Shown piece after piece: positions 35,456-47,786 of a stretch of DNA of 64,000 nt. Within the stretch, counting starts at the first letter, position 1. Every line of letters starts with the position of its first letter. This DNA comes from Desarmillaria ectypa (taxonomy: Eukaryota > Basidiomycota > Agaricomycetes > Agaricales > Physalacriaceae): NCBI GenBank assembly GCA_030407005.1, contig JAUDYN010000001.1, forward strand, positions 2,604,001 through 2,668,000, given 5' to 3'. The translations under genes and the position numbers were made by a program. The notes under the pieces are model-generated. The model searched no databases. It was not told where the DNA came from and worked only from the letters and a program-made list of their open reading frames with translations.

Positions 35456-35944
35456 CTGCTGCGGCGTTACAGGTGTAGGAGCCACTACTGGAGGGGGTGC
35501 AGCATGGGCAGCTGTTACACTGCTGGATGATGCTGTTGGGGGCATAGGCGTGGGTGTCGGTTTAGGCTAAGCAAAGACGGATCGGTATCATCCCACAGCA
35601 GAGGGAAAAAGAATTAACCTTGGACACCATCAAGACCAAAAAGTCCTTTTCCTTGATACCGCATGATCCTACTGTCTTATCGTCGGCCAATATTTTACCT
35701 GCGATTACGTATAAAATGAGCAGGAGGAGCCGGTGATGGAGTCAATAACTTGCCTGAATATATAATTTTCTGGCTCGTAACCGGATGACCCTGCGCCTCC
35801 TGTATCTTGTTCTTGAGGGCACCTATTGTCTCTTCATCTTCAACGTCAATCTAGACAAGGGTTCAATGGCGATAGCAAAGAAAGCAACGACGAGAAATGG
35901 ACCTGGAAGACCTTCTGCTGGGTCGTCTTTATGGTAACTTTCAT
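34443..35944 (-). CDS. RAD23: UV excision repair protein RAD23
   Basis: Seven exons (35944-35903, 35850-35754, 35698-35619, 35566-35216, 35165-34998, 34943-34605, 34553-34443) encode 395 residues. Rad23 shuttles ubiquitinated cargo to the proteasome and stabilises Rad4/XPC in nucleotide excision repair. Domain order is complete: UBL ([34 protein letters not shown], residues 1-73), UBA1 ([20 protein letters not shown], about 155-190), XPC-binding segment ([39 protein letters not shown]) and UBA2 ([20 protein letters not shown]) ending in FEGGFDD. Intron 2 is GC-AG (GCAAGT...CGCAG), needed to rebuild YSGK. The linker holds a (Pro-Ala)n run encoded by a GCAGGA hexanucleotide repeat. The gene is divergent from the LRR gene. 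Confidence 0.95.
35410..35456. repeat. GCAGGA hexanucleotide microsatellite inside RAD23
   Basis: About seven to eight consecutive GCAGGA units on the plus strand encode alternating Ala-Pro in the RAD23 linker between UBL and UBA1. The repeat stays in frame at any copy number, so length variation would change linker length only. Confidence 0.85.
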
Positions 35945-36261
35945 GTCAGAAAGTAACTGGAGAAGCGGATGGCGGAGGATGGAAGGATGTAGTAAGGAGA
36001 CAGGATTATTGAGAAGGGAAGGGTTGACGCGTAATGGGACGTGACCGTGACCTGACGTTCATCTTGCGTGACGTGACATTATGCTCATCGCGGGCAGGTT
36101 GCGTGCCACTGCCAATGCCCATATCGAATGTCGTGGCAGCTACTCATGTGTTGATGCTGCTGCCCTATCCAGCTATCTGCATTATTTCCCGTATGTCTAT
36201 GCACATTCGACTGGTATACAACTAATACTCGCTCGCTGCAGCGTTCTAGACAGCCAATACA

Positions 36262-38562
36262 ATGGCTCACGAGCCAGGCGACGACTACATTCGACGGATA
36301 GCCAGCTTTATCCGCAGCAATGAAAAGAATTTAGCCGAAGCAGGATTTCTTCGCAGACGTCGACCTCGCCAGCCTGCACAGGATGCCGCTTCTCTTTTCA
36401 ATCCACTAGGATGGTTTGGCGCTGACTCTGCTGCATCCCCAGTCAAGCCCATCATTCTGTCTATCGACACTCACCATCTCTTCTATCTCCTCATGCGCCT
36501 CGAAGCCCTTGGTATCGATATTGGCACCCTTGATGTCCGTGTCGATGCTCCCTCCAGGCCAATGAGCTACATAAACCTCTTCCCCGATACCGACAAGTCT
36601 GAAACCCTTTCCCTCGCTTCATTTCGTTCTTCTCTGTCCGCAGTATCTGCATTCTCTCTTGGGGGTGGATGGTGGGGGAAGCCAGAACAACCGTCCCTCG
36701 ATTCCGAGCTCAAATATATCTATAGTAGTTTCACCAAGCTACCCGCCTTATCCGTCACTGGCCCCGGTCGGAAAATCATTTCCGAGCTCGCAAATGAACC
36801 TCCTAATGAAAATGCCATCCCCCTTAATGCATTCAAGAACTTGCAGAGTTTGGAGTGTGTTGATATCGATCCTCGTTCACTGCTTGGATGGGATCGACTT
36901 GCTGAAAGTTTGCGCAGTTTGAGGATAAAGAAGAGTGGGCTTGAGGACATATCAGACATTTTCATCGGGGCAGTACTTGACGACCAAGCTAGAAGAGATG
37001 GAAGCACCAGTCGGAAGCGGCATAGAAGAATCCCTTATGGGCCGGAACGACGGTCATCTTTCTATTCCACTCAGTTACCAAACTCTGTGCCGGAGGACGA
37101 GGATGGTGAGAACCCTAACCATGAAGTTTCTTCTGAGCCACAGAACGGCACCGTCACACCACCGCCCCAGCTTTCTTCCCTTAAATGGGCTTTTCTCAAA
37201 CACCTATCCCTTGCCGACAATGCCTTGGCCTTCTTTCCAGCGGAATTAATACCCCATCTCACATCTTTGGTCCATTTGGATCTGTCGTCAAATCTTCTTG
37301 TATCTGTCCCCTCTGGCTTCGGTTCTCTTTACAATCTCGTCTCCCTCAATCTCTCGGATAACATGATTGATTCTGTTCTTGGAATCTATCTCAATTTAGG
37401 GCAGGTTCTTCATTTGAACCTTTCTCATAATCGTCTCGAGTCGATATGTGGGCTGGAACGATTGCATGCATTGGAGCGCGTGGATTTACGTTACAACTCT
37501 CTTGATGATTGCGCCGAGATTGGAAGGTTGGCGCCCCTTCCTAACATTACGGAAGTCTGGGTAGAAGGCAATCCCTTTACAGAGGACGAAGGATACAGAA
37601 TTCCCTGTTTTGATTTCTTCTGGAAAGAAGGGAAGACCGTTACTCTTGATGGATCACTTCCTGGCTTTTACGAGAAGCGGAACCTGACTGTACCGCCGCC
37701 AGAGCAAATGTCCTCGTCTCGTCCACTGTCCGTAGCACATTCGCCGCCGACAGTTGCTGTTGGCCATGCCCACCCTCATTCTCATCATTCATCGCCTAAC
37801 GCGGTACCTCACACCGGCAAACAATCATCACCTTCTACTTCAACCCCTGTTTCTCCACATCTTGCCCCCATAGGTGCTGTAGGAGTCGGAGGAAAGGCGC
37901 GTCGGAAGAAAGTGAAGCGGATAGTCGATCTAGACGGCGACATCAGTGATGGTAGCACGGCGAGCTTCTCTCATCGACGCACTCGGTCCGATGGGTCAAG
38001 TAAGGCGAAGGCGAAAGCGAAAGCAAAGTCCAAGAAACCCAGAGACACGAGCCCTCCCGGTCCAACGAAGGAATGGAGTCGGTTTGAAACACTCCTGGAG
38101 AAAGAGGGTGATGAAGTTACAGGAGATAATGCTAACCTCAACCCACATACTCAGGAGGCGCAATCATCAAGCACAGCGGCTTCACCACAGCGGCCCGCTC
38201 GCCCGTCAAGGCATATTCGACATCACACTGAGCTGGCACCAGTCTCTTCCACCCTATCATCTGGTTTCCCGGATATTCAATCCAAGTCTTCCAACTCCAT
38301 CGCCTCACAGTCACTTCGGCGGACACGCGGTTCGCATACTCTGTCTTTTAAATCCGCGGCACGTCGTGCTCGTGTAACTGCGTCTGTATACGAACCCGCT
38401 ACCTCGGGTTCAGATAGAGAGGATGTCGGCGGAGAAGAGAATAAGGATAATGCGGATGCTTACAGGCGCAGGATTGAGGCCTTGAAGAAGGATATGGGTG
38501 ATGGATGGTTAAAGGTCTTTAGTCAAACGCAGATGAAATCCACGACTTTACCCTCTTTGTAG
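36262..38562 (+). CDS. Leucine-rich repeat protein, STK11IP-like
   Basis: A single long exon encodes 766 residues, unusual in this intron-rich window. Residues about 185-225 (NAFKNLQSLECVDIDPRSLL, GWDRLAESLRSLRIKKSGLE) lead to five or more LRRs (about 305-450: LKHLSLADNALAFFPAELIP, LVHLDLSSNLL, LVSLNLSDNMI, VLHLNLSHNRLESICGLERL, LERVDLRYNSLDD) closed by EVWVEGNPF and YRIPCFDFFWKEGKTVTLDG. The order, short N-terminal helical domain, weakly conserved repeats interrupted by a charged loop, then LRR cap, resembles the LKB1-interacting protein STK11IP and its fungal relatives. The last 250 residues are Ser/Pro-rich with basic patches. Its role is unknown; a scaffolding role is inference. Confidence 0.78.
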   Translation: MAHEPGDDYIRRIASFIRSNEKNLAEAGFLRRRRPRQPAQDAASLFNPLGWFGADSAASPVKPIILSIDTHHLFYLLMRLEALGIDIGTLDVRVDAPSRPMSYINLFPDTDKSETLSLASFRSSLSAVSAFSLGGGWWGKPEQPSLDSELKYIYSSFTKLPALSVTGPGRKIISELANEPPNENAIPLNAFKNLQSLECVDIDPRSLLGWDRLAESLRSLRIKKSGLEDISDIFIGAVLDDQARRDGSTSRKRHRRIPYGPERRSSFYSTQLPNSVPEDEDGENPNHEVSSEPQNGTVTPPPQLSSLKWAFLKHLSLADNALAFFPAELIPHLTSLVHLDLSSNLLVSVPSGFGSLYNLVSLNLSDNMIDSVLGIYLNLGQVLHLNLSHNRLESICGLERLHALERVDLRYNSLDDCAEIGRLAPLPNITEVWVEGNPFTEDEGYRIPCFDFFWKEGKTVTLDGSLPGFYEKRNLTVPPPEQMSSSRPLSVAHSPPTVAVGHAHPHSHHSSPNAVPHTGKQSSPSTSTPVSPHLAPIGAVGVGGKARRKKVKRIVDLDGDISDGSTASFSHRRTRSDGSSKAKAKAKAKSKKPRDTSPPGPTKEWSRFETLLEKEGDEVTGDNANLNPHTQEAQSSSTAASPQRPARPSRHIRHHTELAPVSSTLSSGFPDIQSKSSNSIASQSLRRTRGSHTLSFKSAARRARVTASVYEPATSGSDREDVGGEENKDNADAYRRRIEALKKDMGDGWLKVFSQTQMKSTTLPSL

Positions 38563-38889
38563 CACTAGCCATCGTTTCTCATGCACTTATTCACTCGGAA
38601 CATATGCAGGACTTTGGATTTTGGCCATTCCTTTGTATTAACATATGCCCATCTATTAACAGTAATCTGGTATACCTATTATTTAATATTTAGAATCATC
38701 TTGGGCGGCCAAAGATCGGGCTAATTTGATGAGCTTGACAGTTGTTTGTCACGGTATAAGGAATCGTCTGTTGGTTTCTCGGTCAAACTTGTCTTCTGCC
38801 ACTACTTTATCTCCCTGCTTGCGGCCTCTATCCGCCCTTACGTCGTTCCTTACTTTCTTCTTCTTTTAAAACCATTCAAAGAAATTATC
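38563..38889. other. Promoter and leader of ARF6
   Basis: These 327 bases between the LRR stop and the Arf start hold a TC-rich segment near 38840-38870 directly before the start codon and no other feature I can support. Confidence 0.5.
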
Positions 38890-39785
<896 letters not shown>

Positions 39786-40283
39786 TTGTTCGTGACCCTC
39801 TCCTTTCACAACGCCCTTCAGGATACCCATACCATTCACGTCTTGCCTTCCCGACACTACCACTACTACCACTACTACTTACGGCCTGCACCAGGTGCAA
39901 CTACGACACAGCGACGTATGAATGGATGTTTGTTCATAGCCTCATGCCCTTTCACCACTTCCCTTGTCGTTCCAGCTGTTATCATCTCAATTTCTATGTT
40001 CTCATCTCTTTCATGTTTCCTCTTAGCGGTTTCTATACACATTTAATGCCATACTTTTGCGCAGTCGACCCAGCTTCATATCAATTGTCTCTGTATGTAG
40101 AACCTTTTTTTTTTGAACGTCACATGAATCGAGCTCGCATCCTGGTCTTCCCTTTCTTTCGAACATTGAGTGATCTAGACTCGGAAGAAGGATTATCTAA
40201 GATGTCGTGCTTTGTGCTACATCCTTCAAAATGGTGTCCGAGCTGGCAGGTGCATTGGCTAACCTTCACCAGCTCTTTCATCC
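39786..40283. other. Intergenic region before cysteine synthase
   Basis: The 498 bases hold no supported exon. An open frame that runs through here starts inside the ARF6 gene in the wrong frame and is a chance read-through. A CACTACCACTACTACC stretch at about 39857 is a minor simple repeat. Confidence 0.5.
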
Positions 40284-41610
40284 ATGCTTTCTGCTGCAAG
40301 AGCGAGTATACGTCGATCCTTCACCACGGGTCCCGTCAACGGATTCGTGGGGGCCATTGGGAACACACCCTTAGTAAGGACGAGCTCGATTCATCCTGGG
40401 TCTCTCTCTCTCACTCAGTATGGCTAGATCTACTTGAAAACACTCTCTGAGCGAACTGGCTCCAGTATATACGGCAAAGCTGAGTTCCAGAATCCCGGTG
40501 GTAGCGTCAAGGATCGTGCAGCGCTTGGTGTAGTCCAAGATGCCGAGAAACGGGGTCTGTAAGTATTGCGCTGGCTTCGGGGTGTGTAAGCTTACCGATC
40601 TTCGCATCAAGGTTGAAGCCCGGCGGTACTGTTGTTGAGGGTACAGCAGGTAATACCGGTATTGGACTGGCCCATGTCTGTCGAGCAAGAGGCTACCGAT
40701 GTGTGATCTTCATGCCGAATACACAGGTATATCCTTCTGTGCAATAATGATACATTCATTCTCTCATTTCTATCCTAGAGCCAGGAGAAGATTGATCTGT
40801 TGCGAATGCTTGGGGCCGAGGTGTATCCTGTGCCTGCAGTAGCATACGATGATCCCAAGAACTACAACCACCAAGCCCGTGATTTTACCAAGGATCTTCC
40901 GAATGCTATCTGGACAGACCAGTTCGACAATACCGCCAATGCCAATGCACATTATGTTTCTACCGGCCCCGAAATCTGGGAGCAGACTGGTGGTGACCTG
41001 GATGGATTCATATGCGCGACGGGTACAGGCGGCACGTTAGCCGGTGTAGGCAAGTACCTCAAGGAGAAAAGCGGGGGGAAAACTCAAATATGGTTGGCTG
41101 ATCCTCCTGGGAGCGTCTTGACGAGCTATGTCAGCAGTGGAGGAAAGCTTATAGAGAGATCTGGAAGCTCCATTACCGAAGGTTATTTGTCTTTCCTGTC
41201 ATATCACCTCGTGTCACTGACTCAATACTTAGGCATCGGTCAAGGAAGGATTACTAACAATCTGGGAATCCTTGTGAATGAGTTATCCGGCGCCTTTACT
41301 GTGCCCGATACGAAGAGTATCGCCATGCTTTACGAACTCTTGGATACTGAAGGTCTGTATCTCGGTGCCAGCTCAGCTTTGAACGTGGTTGGTGCCGTGG
41401 AACTTGCAGAAAGGCTTGGAAAAGGTATTGATTATATCTTTGCGCTTGAACACATCTGATCTTTTCTTACTAGGTTCGAAAGTCGTCACCATTCTTTGTG
41501 ACGGTGCCTATAGATACCAGAGCCGTCTCTTCTCAAAGCAATGGTTGGAAGCGAAGGGATTGTCAGACTCAATACCTGAACATTTGAAGAAATATGCAGT
41601 ACTAGACTAG
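40284..41610 (+). CDS. Cysteine synthase-like PLP enzyme with mitochondrial presequence
   Basis: Six exons (40284-40373, 40428-40558, 40612-40726, 40779-41181, 41233-41424, 41474-41610) give 355 residues. The fold-type II PLP domain is complete: [11 protein letters not shown], the Schiff-base lysine in NPGGSVKDR (K58), the phosphate-anchoring GTAGNTG (84-90), and [15 protein letters not shown]. It matches the fungal cysteine synthase 2/CSL family, which makes cysteine from O-acetylserine or acts on related substrates at mitochondria. Starting at 40284 yields [16 protein letters not shown], an Arg/Ser-rich amphipathic presequence of mitochondrial type; an upstream ATG at 40202 is out of frame with it. 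Exact substrate is not settled by sequence. The first intron's acceptor is GGCTAG, giving the [13 protein letters not shown] join. Confidence 0.88.
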
Positions 41611-41743
41611 AGCGTAATAGAAAATACGATGGCCTATTGTACTGTATGGATCGTGTGAAAAAATGGTTACCTAATCATAATGCAAAGGGCAGCGTACCTC
41701 GTTTCTTCGGCGCTAGCGTGCATCTTCCTTCTTTCTCTATCCT

Positions 41744-43560
41744 ATGGCCGCGCCCTCTGTGCCTTCGCCTGACGTTCCTACGGCGCAGGATAAAATTGAC
41801 TCGCAGTCGTCTGATCCGTCGTCGTCAACAAAGGTAATGTCCTTCCACCTGGCTTGACCGTCACTAACAGCATCCGTGGCGTGTCGTGCAGGTTGACAGT
41901 CCATCTCATGGTGCCAACGGTACCACCGCCGTCCCTGAGTCTGACGACGCTGTAGTGTCACCCCCCGTCGACACAGGCGACGAACAAGGGCAGGCTCCCT
42001 CGTCAACATCGCAGAAACCAGCGGAACCGACGGTCGCCTCTCCAAATCATGTCGATGCTGCGACGACCGACGAGAAAGAGCCCGAGAAACCTGAGGATGG
42101 CTCGCTCTCAACGACGCTGACCGGGACTCATCCTCATGGGGCTGCATCGCGTCGTAAAGTGCAGGCGTCTTCGACGACAGAGGGTCCCGCTTCTTCTCCT
42201 TCCGATGGCGCGAAGGGTCCAAAAGTATCCAAAAGCAAACGTGGTTCTAAACCGTCATTTTTCACTAGATTCATACGTAAAATTATTCCCTGCATCCCCA
42301 GCTCCCCTCGTTCCGCGTCTGTCGACATTGATATCCCATCGGTTCCGCTGCCCTCGTCACGAGAGAAGCCTGAAGTGAAGGCTCCCGAGCAGACCCTTAC
42401 CGATGTCCCGTCGACGTTACCGCTACCTAAAGCCGATCCGCCAACAGAGACTCAGGATACAAAGGAAGCATCTACAGGCGATCTCCCGCCTCTGGATACC
42501 AGCCCTCCCCCACGAGCACCTGATGCTGAGGTCATCTTACCCCCGACGCCAACGACACATTTACTTCCCCAGTCGGAGACCGAGGGTATGACTTCTGGTG
42601 CTGTTGTCCCACCTGGAGCCACAGGTACAATAAACAAAAGGCATTCTGCCATTCTGAGTGCTGGAGCTGGAGATGGAGATGAGTCTGAGGGTACTAGCTT
42701 TACGGAAGATGAAGACATGGATGACATCAATAACGCCGATGAATTAGAGGATGAGGAGGAGAGGTTGATCATCAATGGTGGTGCCGGTATACCCATAGGT
42801 CCCGTAAGTCATTGACATTTTTTTTTGGCGTATGACATGTTTTTATGGGCTTCAGGATGGTGTTCCCAAACCTCTGTTACCGCCCATTGCGCCACAGCAC
42901 GTTGGACGAAAGTGTCTTGTTCTCGATCTCGACGAAACACTTGTGCATAGCAGCTTCAAGGTAGGTCTCATGTTTTGCACCAGTTCTGATATTAACGCTT
43001 GGGGGTAGTCGATACAGCAAGCTGACTATGTTGTTCCTGTGGAGATTGAGTACCACTGGCACAATGTCTACGTGATCAAACGACCCGGAGTTGACAGTTT
43101 CTTGAAGAAAATGGGGGAGATATATGAAGTAGTAGTATTCACGGCGAGTTTGAGCAAAGTGAGTTATTTAATATGGTGTAATTGCTCATTTCTGAACTTT
43201 TTTAGTACGCTGATCCCGTGTTGGACAAATTGGACATCAATCAGGTTGTAACGCATCGTCTGTTCAGAGAGAGTTGTTACAACCATAGAGGCAATTATGT
43301 CAAGGTGAGGTAATCCCAAAATTTTTTATACGCCACTGATGATCACTCTTTAGGATCTATCACAACTGGGCCGGCCAATAGCCGATACCATCATTCTCGA
43401 CAACTCACCCGCTTCATATATCTTTCATCCGAATAATGCCGTTCCAGTGTCTTCATGGTTCAACGACCCGCACGATACAGAGCTGACCGATCTTGTACCC
43501 TTTCTTGCCGACCTTGGTACGGTGGACGACGTGAGAGGAGTCCTGGACGGTGCTCGCTAA
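41744..43560 (+). CDS. PSR/SCP-type CTD-like phosphatase (copy A)
   Basis: Six exons (41744-41833, 41892-42803, 42856-42960, 43009-43158, 43206-43304, 43354-43560) encode 520 residues. The C-terminal FCP1/NIF domain carries the HAD catalytic motif [10 protein letters not shown] (D358 and D360), [33 protein letters not shown] and [19 protein letters not shown]. Closest known relatives are yeast Psr1/Psr2, plasma-membrane phosphatases of the sodium and general stress response, and animal SCPs. The N-terminal 330 residues are disordered except a basic patch ([15 protein letters not shown]) that could contact membrane or provide a palmitoylation cysteine; this is inference. The linker ends with an acidic stretch and [11 protein letters not shown] paralogue with identical exon lengths in the catalytic domain lies at 52333-53962. 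Confidence 0.93.
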
Positions 43561-44200
43561 AGTCTTAGGGGAACATGCCGATCAAGTGTCGCTTGTGATT
43601 TCCCTTCTCATTATTCTCTCGCGGTTTCTTTGGTGCATGGTCATACTCCTTCATTATACCCCCCCGCAAGCAAATCCATAATCAATATCACTTTTTCCTA
43701 CCGCTGTCGCTCCATCTGCTTTCGACCCGTGACCTGAAACCACGTAACGCATACAGTGAGGCTCGTACACGCTCTTTTTGTTTTTGATCATAATTTTATT
43801 CTACATTACGCATTCACGGACTTGTGAGCCCATTACCACCACCAATATCCAAAATTCTTTTCTTTATTGCCATCGGCTGTGTTGGTGTATCAATGCCTTG
43901 CTCACTCGTGTCTTACCAGCTTATTTCATTGCTATCGCTCAGATGTTCCATGCTGTATTTACGAACTTGGTATGAAAGCTATGAAAATACACAGATCTTG
44001 GCAGGAGTTTTTGTCGAGAGGAACTCAGTCATCGATCACAGCTCATACGTATACGATTTCATTGCTATATAACATCAAGGACCAAACGCCCTCCTTTGCC
44101 CACTCATAGCGAATGGGACCGCTTTGATACACTTAGTCTTCTTAGCACACTACGGTTCTAAATAAGCACCATGAAATCACCACGTTCGCTCCACACCACC
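43561..44200. other. Convergent 3' intergenic region
   Basis: The 640 bases between two convergent stop codons contain no conserved frame. They are pyrimidine-rich near 43600-43720 and probably hold long 3' untranslated regions. Confidence 0.5.
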
Positions 44201-47200
44201 TTAATGACCTCTTTCACCCGACGTAGCTACTTTCTTGTTCACTGAAAGCTCTTCGTCATCCCACGGACTGAACTTGGGTTTGCGAATCCTGGGTAAGGAT
44301 TGAAGCCATGATGGGATCCTGTCATGCACTGGGACAGTTAGTGCATGGGCATTTACATGCGATGGAGATGGAGGTATGCTTCCAACATCGCTCAAGTTCG
44401 GCAGACGCTCGAGGCTGGTGTTGGTAGAGCCCCCAAACGCACGTTGAAGGACCTCTCGTTCTGCCGGCGAAGGCGCAAAAGCTCGCAACAAGGTACTGCT
44501 GTCTGACGTGGGTGCTGTCATGACATTGGGACCTAGGCCATGAGGATTTAACGCGTCGAAAGACATCTGCGAGAAATGACCCTGTTTCTGTGAATCCGAT
44601 GCTCCGGATATGCTGAACACCTTCGCATCCGGATTGAGACCCTTTATAGCCTTATCTTTGAAAAACCAACGACGAGGAGCCGATGGTTTATCAGCACCAG
44701 GGGCTGGATCAAATTCTTCAGACGTCGGGTGAACCAGGGAGGACGTTGAGCTATTCCGGTGAAACAATGCACGCTGCATGTCCATGGCGCTCTCAGAACG
44801 TAAAGAGTACCTTTCTCGCTCACGTGGAGTCAACATGCGAACCTCGAATGGATCATAATCAGTGTCGCCGGTGGAAACATCATGCAAGGATGTTGGTGAG
44901 GATGCTGTCATCGTCCCATACTTGGGACTCGATTCGTCCGTGTTTAACCGTTGGGGATGTCCGTGTACGCCATTATTTCGCCAATGCCTGTCAAGGAAAA
45001 CGTCATTCTCCGACTGGAAAGAGCGCGAAATACCGTCTGTGTTGTCGAGGGCAAGGGAGGACATGAGACCTGATGGGATCAGAGAAGATGACGTCGGAGA
45101 GACCGCCATAGAGGATTGAGATGGATGTGGATCAAGGTCTGCGAACGGTGCAAAGTTCCCGACGGCGGGTTGCGATGTTTGAACAGCAAGGGATGAAAAA
45201 CCGTCCTCTAGCATGGCGTACGTTTTGCTACGCAGAGGGATTGGAGCCGAAGCCGAAACATGGTCGCTGGGATTTCCAATGATTGACTCAGAAGGTTGTG
45301 GAGACTGTCCCGATACCCGTTCGTCGCGCAAAGAGTCATCTTGTGAAGATATCGTAGGCGAATGTGTGATATCGTATGACGAATCCTTGAGCGACCACGA
45401 GGAAGAGGCTGGGTCAATTACATGGAAACCATGATGAAGGGATCGAGTGAGCTGCTGAGACTGGGAGCGTTCTCGTAATGACTGTAACCTTTCTTTCTGG
45501 GTTGTGAGCCGCTTTTCCAATTCGCGAGCCCGAATGTTCAGTGCCGTGACAACATCATCTGCGACTTTGATCTCCGTTCTCTTCTGCTCCAAGGAACCTT
45601 TGATTGTCTGCTCCGCTGACGACTCAGCATCTTTGCTATGTCGTACCGATGCTTCATCATCAACCAGACACCCTCGCAAGCGTAGGACCTCGGAGTCAAG
45701 ATACGCTATACGCTGTTCAGTGTGGTTACGAGCAGCGAGTGCGGCTTTGAGACGTTTGTCAGAGTCCCTTTTCATGCTTTCAGCTTGCCTCTTGGAATCG
45801 TCCAATGCTTTAGTCCTAGATTTCAACTCGGCTCTCATGGAGTCTTCCTGTCGTTTTCGTTCCCGACAAGACTCCAATTCTCTTTGAAGAGTAGCATGAG
45901 ACTGAGAGGCACTGGTCTTGCAATCATTGAGTTGATTGCGAAGGTCCAGAATAGATGCTGTGGATGAATTAACCTGGCGAAGAAGCTCCACGACATGAGG
46001 AGATTGATCGAATACAGTTAAAGGAGAGCTCGCTGAAGGTAGCTGGGCGCCGGTGTTTACGGGGTCAACGGGGAATGATGACAGTGACTGACTGGGATGC
46101 TGAGTTATTACGCTGTGATCCGTTAAAGCCTGCGAAGATCGTGTCGCGTGCAGAGGCAGCGAAACTGATTTGGGGAGTGGTGGTGGAGTAGAACTGCGGG
46201 TAGGTAGTAAGCCGGACCGTTGAGACGATTTGTCGCGATTCCTTAGTCTCGGAGGAGAACCACGCGACAATAAATGAGGAGGAAGATTCTTGGTGGTGAA
46301 CGGAAGACCCGGCAGAGCTGTAATCACCTCAGACACTAGCAACAAAGAAAGAGATAGATCGCACTGACCACCATTGTATTCATGGTGTCTTTCAGAGGTC
46401 TTCATGCCAAGTATGCCAGAACTCCAGCTTTCTTCGTCATTTCTGGCGATCACATCGTGGTACCATTCATCCAACATTCCGCCGCGCCACCACTTTCCAA
46501 AGGCTCCTAGATACCACGAATCGGATATAACTGATACCATGCTATCGGAACGTCGATCGACTGGGTCACGATCCGACTTTGAGATGGGGACGATCACCGC
46601 AATGGTAAAGATACCAAACGTATGAAAAACATGCTTGGGTGTCCGAAGTGAAACTGAAGCACAGTTAGCGAAATGAAAAGGTGACCTGTTGTCAAAAGGA
46701 AGCGTGTGCGCGGTGCTGTTCACACCACGTCGAACCGAACATTTCGTTTCATGAGAGTCGTGATCGTCGTCGATGCTATCATCGAGACGACTAAGGTGCT
46801 GCCGAAATGACTGTTCAGTCAGGAAAGTACGAAAAGACGTTTCGGATGGATTTGTCAGATAAGCTATAACAACGTCAGGTCAGTAAAGCAGGTCGTGCAG
46901 CTTGAAAGGAGTGAAGAAAACACTTCAACTTGTCAAAAACAAGATGGAAGAATGTCCTGTGGCACATTCAAGAAATGCATGCAATGGAACAGACACTCAC
47001 CTAAAATCAGGAAAAAGATGCAAAACACGATCAGCCAAAACATGGACCTAATGTCACCCTTGCCCCAAAGGATGCCCATTGCATCCGCTAAGGGATTGCG
47101 GAGGGAGATGAGACCCAAACTGCCGAACGAGATACTCATGACAAGAAAAAACGAGTCCTTGCGACGAGATTTCGAGATAAGCCCGGCAGAACCGGTGGTG

Positions 47201-47590
47201 GTGGCGAGTGGGCTCTCCGGGTAATGTTGGACGGACAGGATGGTCGGTGGGCCGCGAGCGGCGACCCTTAAGTGAGAGAATGCGTTGGAGACGTATGCGA
47301 CAGTGTCGAGGACGCGGGTAACGACGGCGACGACAACGACAATGTAGAAGAAGAGAAGAAGCCTTGAAACACCGTAACGGCGCTGATCTGGAGGAGGCCA
47401 AAACGGAGAAAAGAAAATGTGACTTGTCGCAAATACACATTTGCTGACTAATTAGTCCGAGAATTACCTCGATTTTGATCAAATTCGGGTGATAGATGAC
47501 TAACTGTTCATCACTCTTCCCGGTCCTCGAGTCGCAAAGCCCTCGGTGGGCGGTCTCAATGACTCTCGAGTCCATATTTTTCACAATCAT
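44201..47590 (-). CDS. Four-span membrane protein with long coiled coil, function unknown
   Basis: Four exons (47590-47468, 47382-47001, 46863-46369, 46317-44201) join to 1038 residues. Hydrophobic spans occur at about 49-68 (LLLFFYIVVVVAVVTRVL), 118-134 (FFLVMSISFGSLGLISL), 154-168 (MFWLIVFCIFFLILG) and 247-261 (VFHTFGIFTIAVIV). A soluble part follows, with a Pro/Ser-rich linker, about 160 residues of coiled coil and a Ser-rich tail with scattered conserved-looking segments (PRRWFFKDKAIKGLNPDAK). I do not recognise a family. Intron 1 (85 nt) uses the second AG (GATCAG) to keep the first span in frame, and intron 2 is 137 nt, so exon borders there are less certain. Start could also be the ATG at 47575. 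The layout suggests an organelle or ER membrane tether, which is inference only. Confidence 0.65.
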
Positions 47591-47786
47591 GATAGTGACT
47601 TGTTAGAGTTGTGTTTCACTATCTGGTGCACATCAAAAGGTTCATTCATTTCGTATCATACTTTCCTCTGAATTTCTTTCTTCCATTGACAATAATGACA
47701 GCATCGTCGCAGGGGCGAGGTCAGTCAGTTGACCAACAGCGGAGTACCGCTCGAAACAGCAACAGTCGTGAAGTACAAAGTCAAGC

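Noticed and set aside
40202..40283. Upstream ATG at 40202 as start of cysteine synthase
   Set aside because: It is in a different frame from the PLP domain and would need an extra intron. The ATG at 40284 gives a clean presequence directly joined to the domain.
47054..47590. 178-residue minus-strand frame as a separate small gene
   Set aside because: It reads through intron 1 of the four-span protein and changes frame; the spliced version yields membrane spans in continuous frame.
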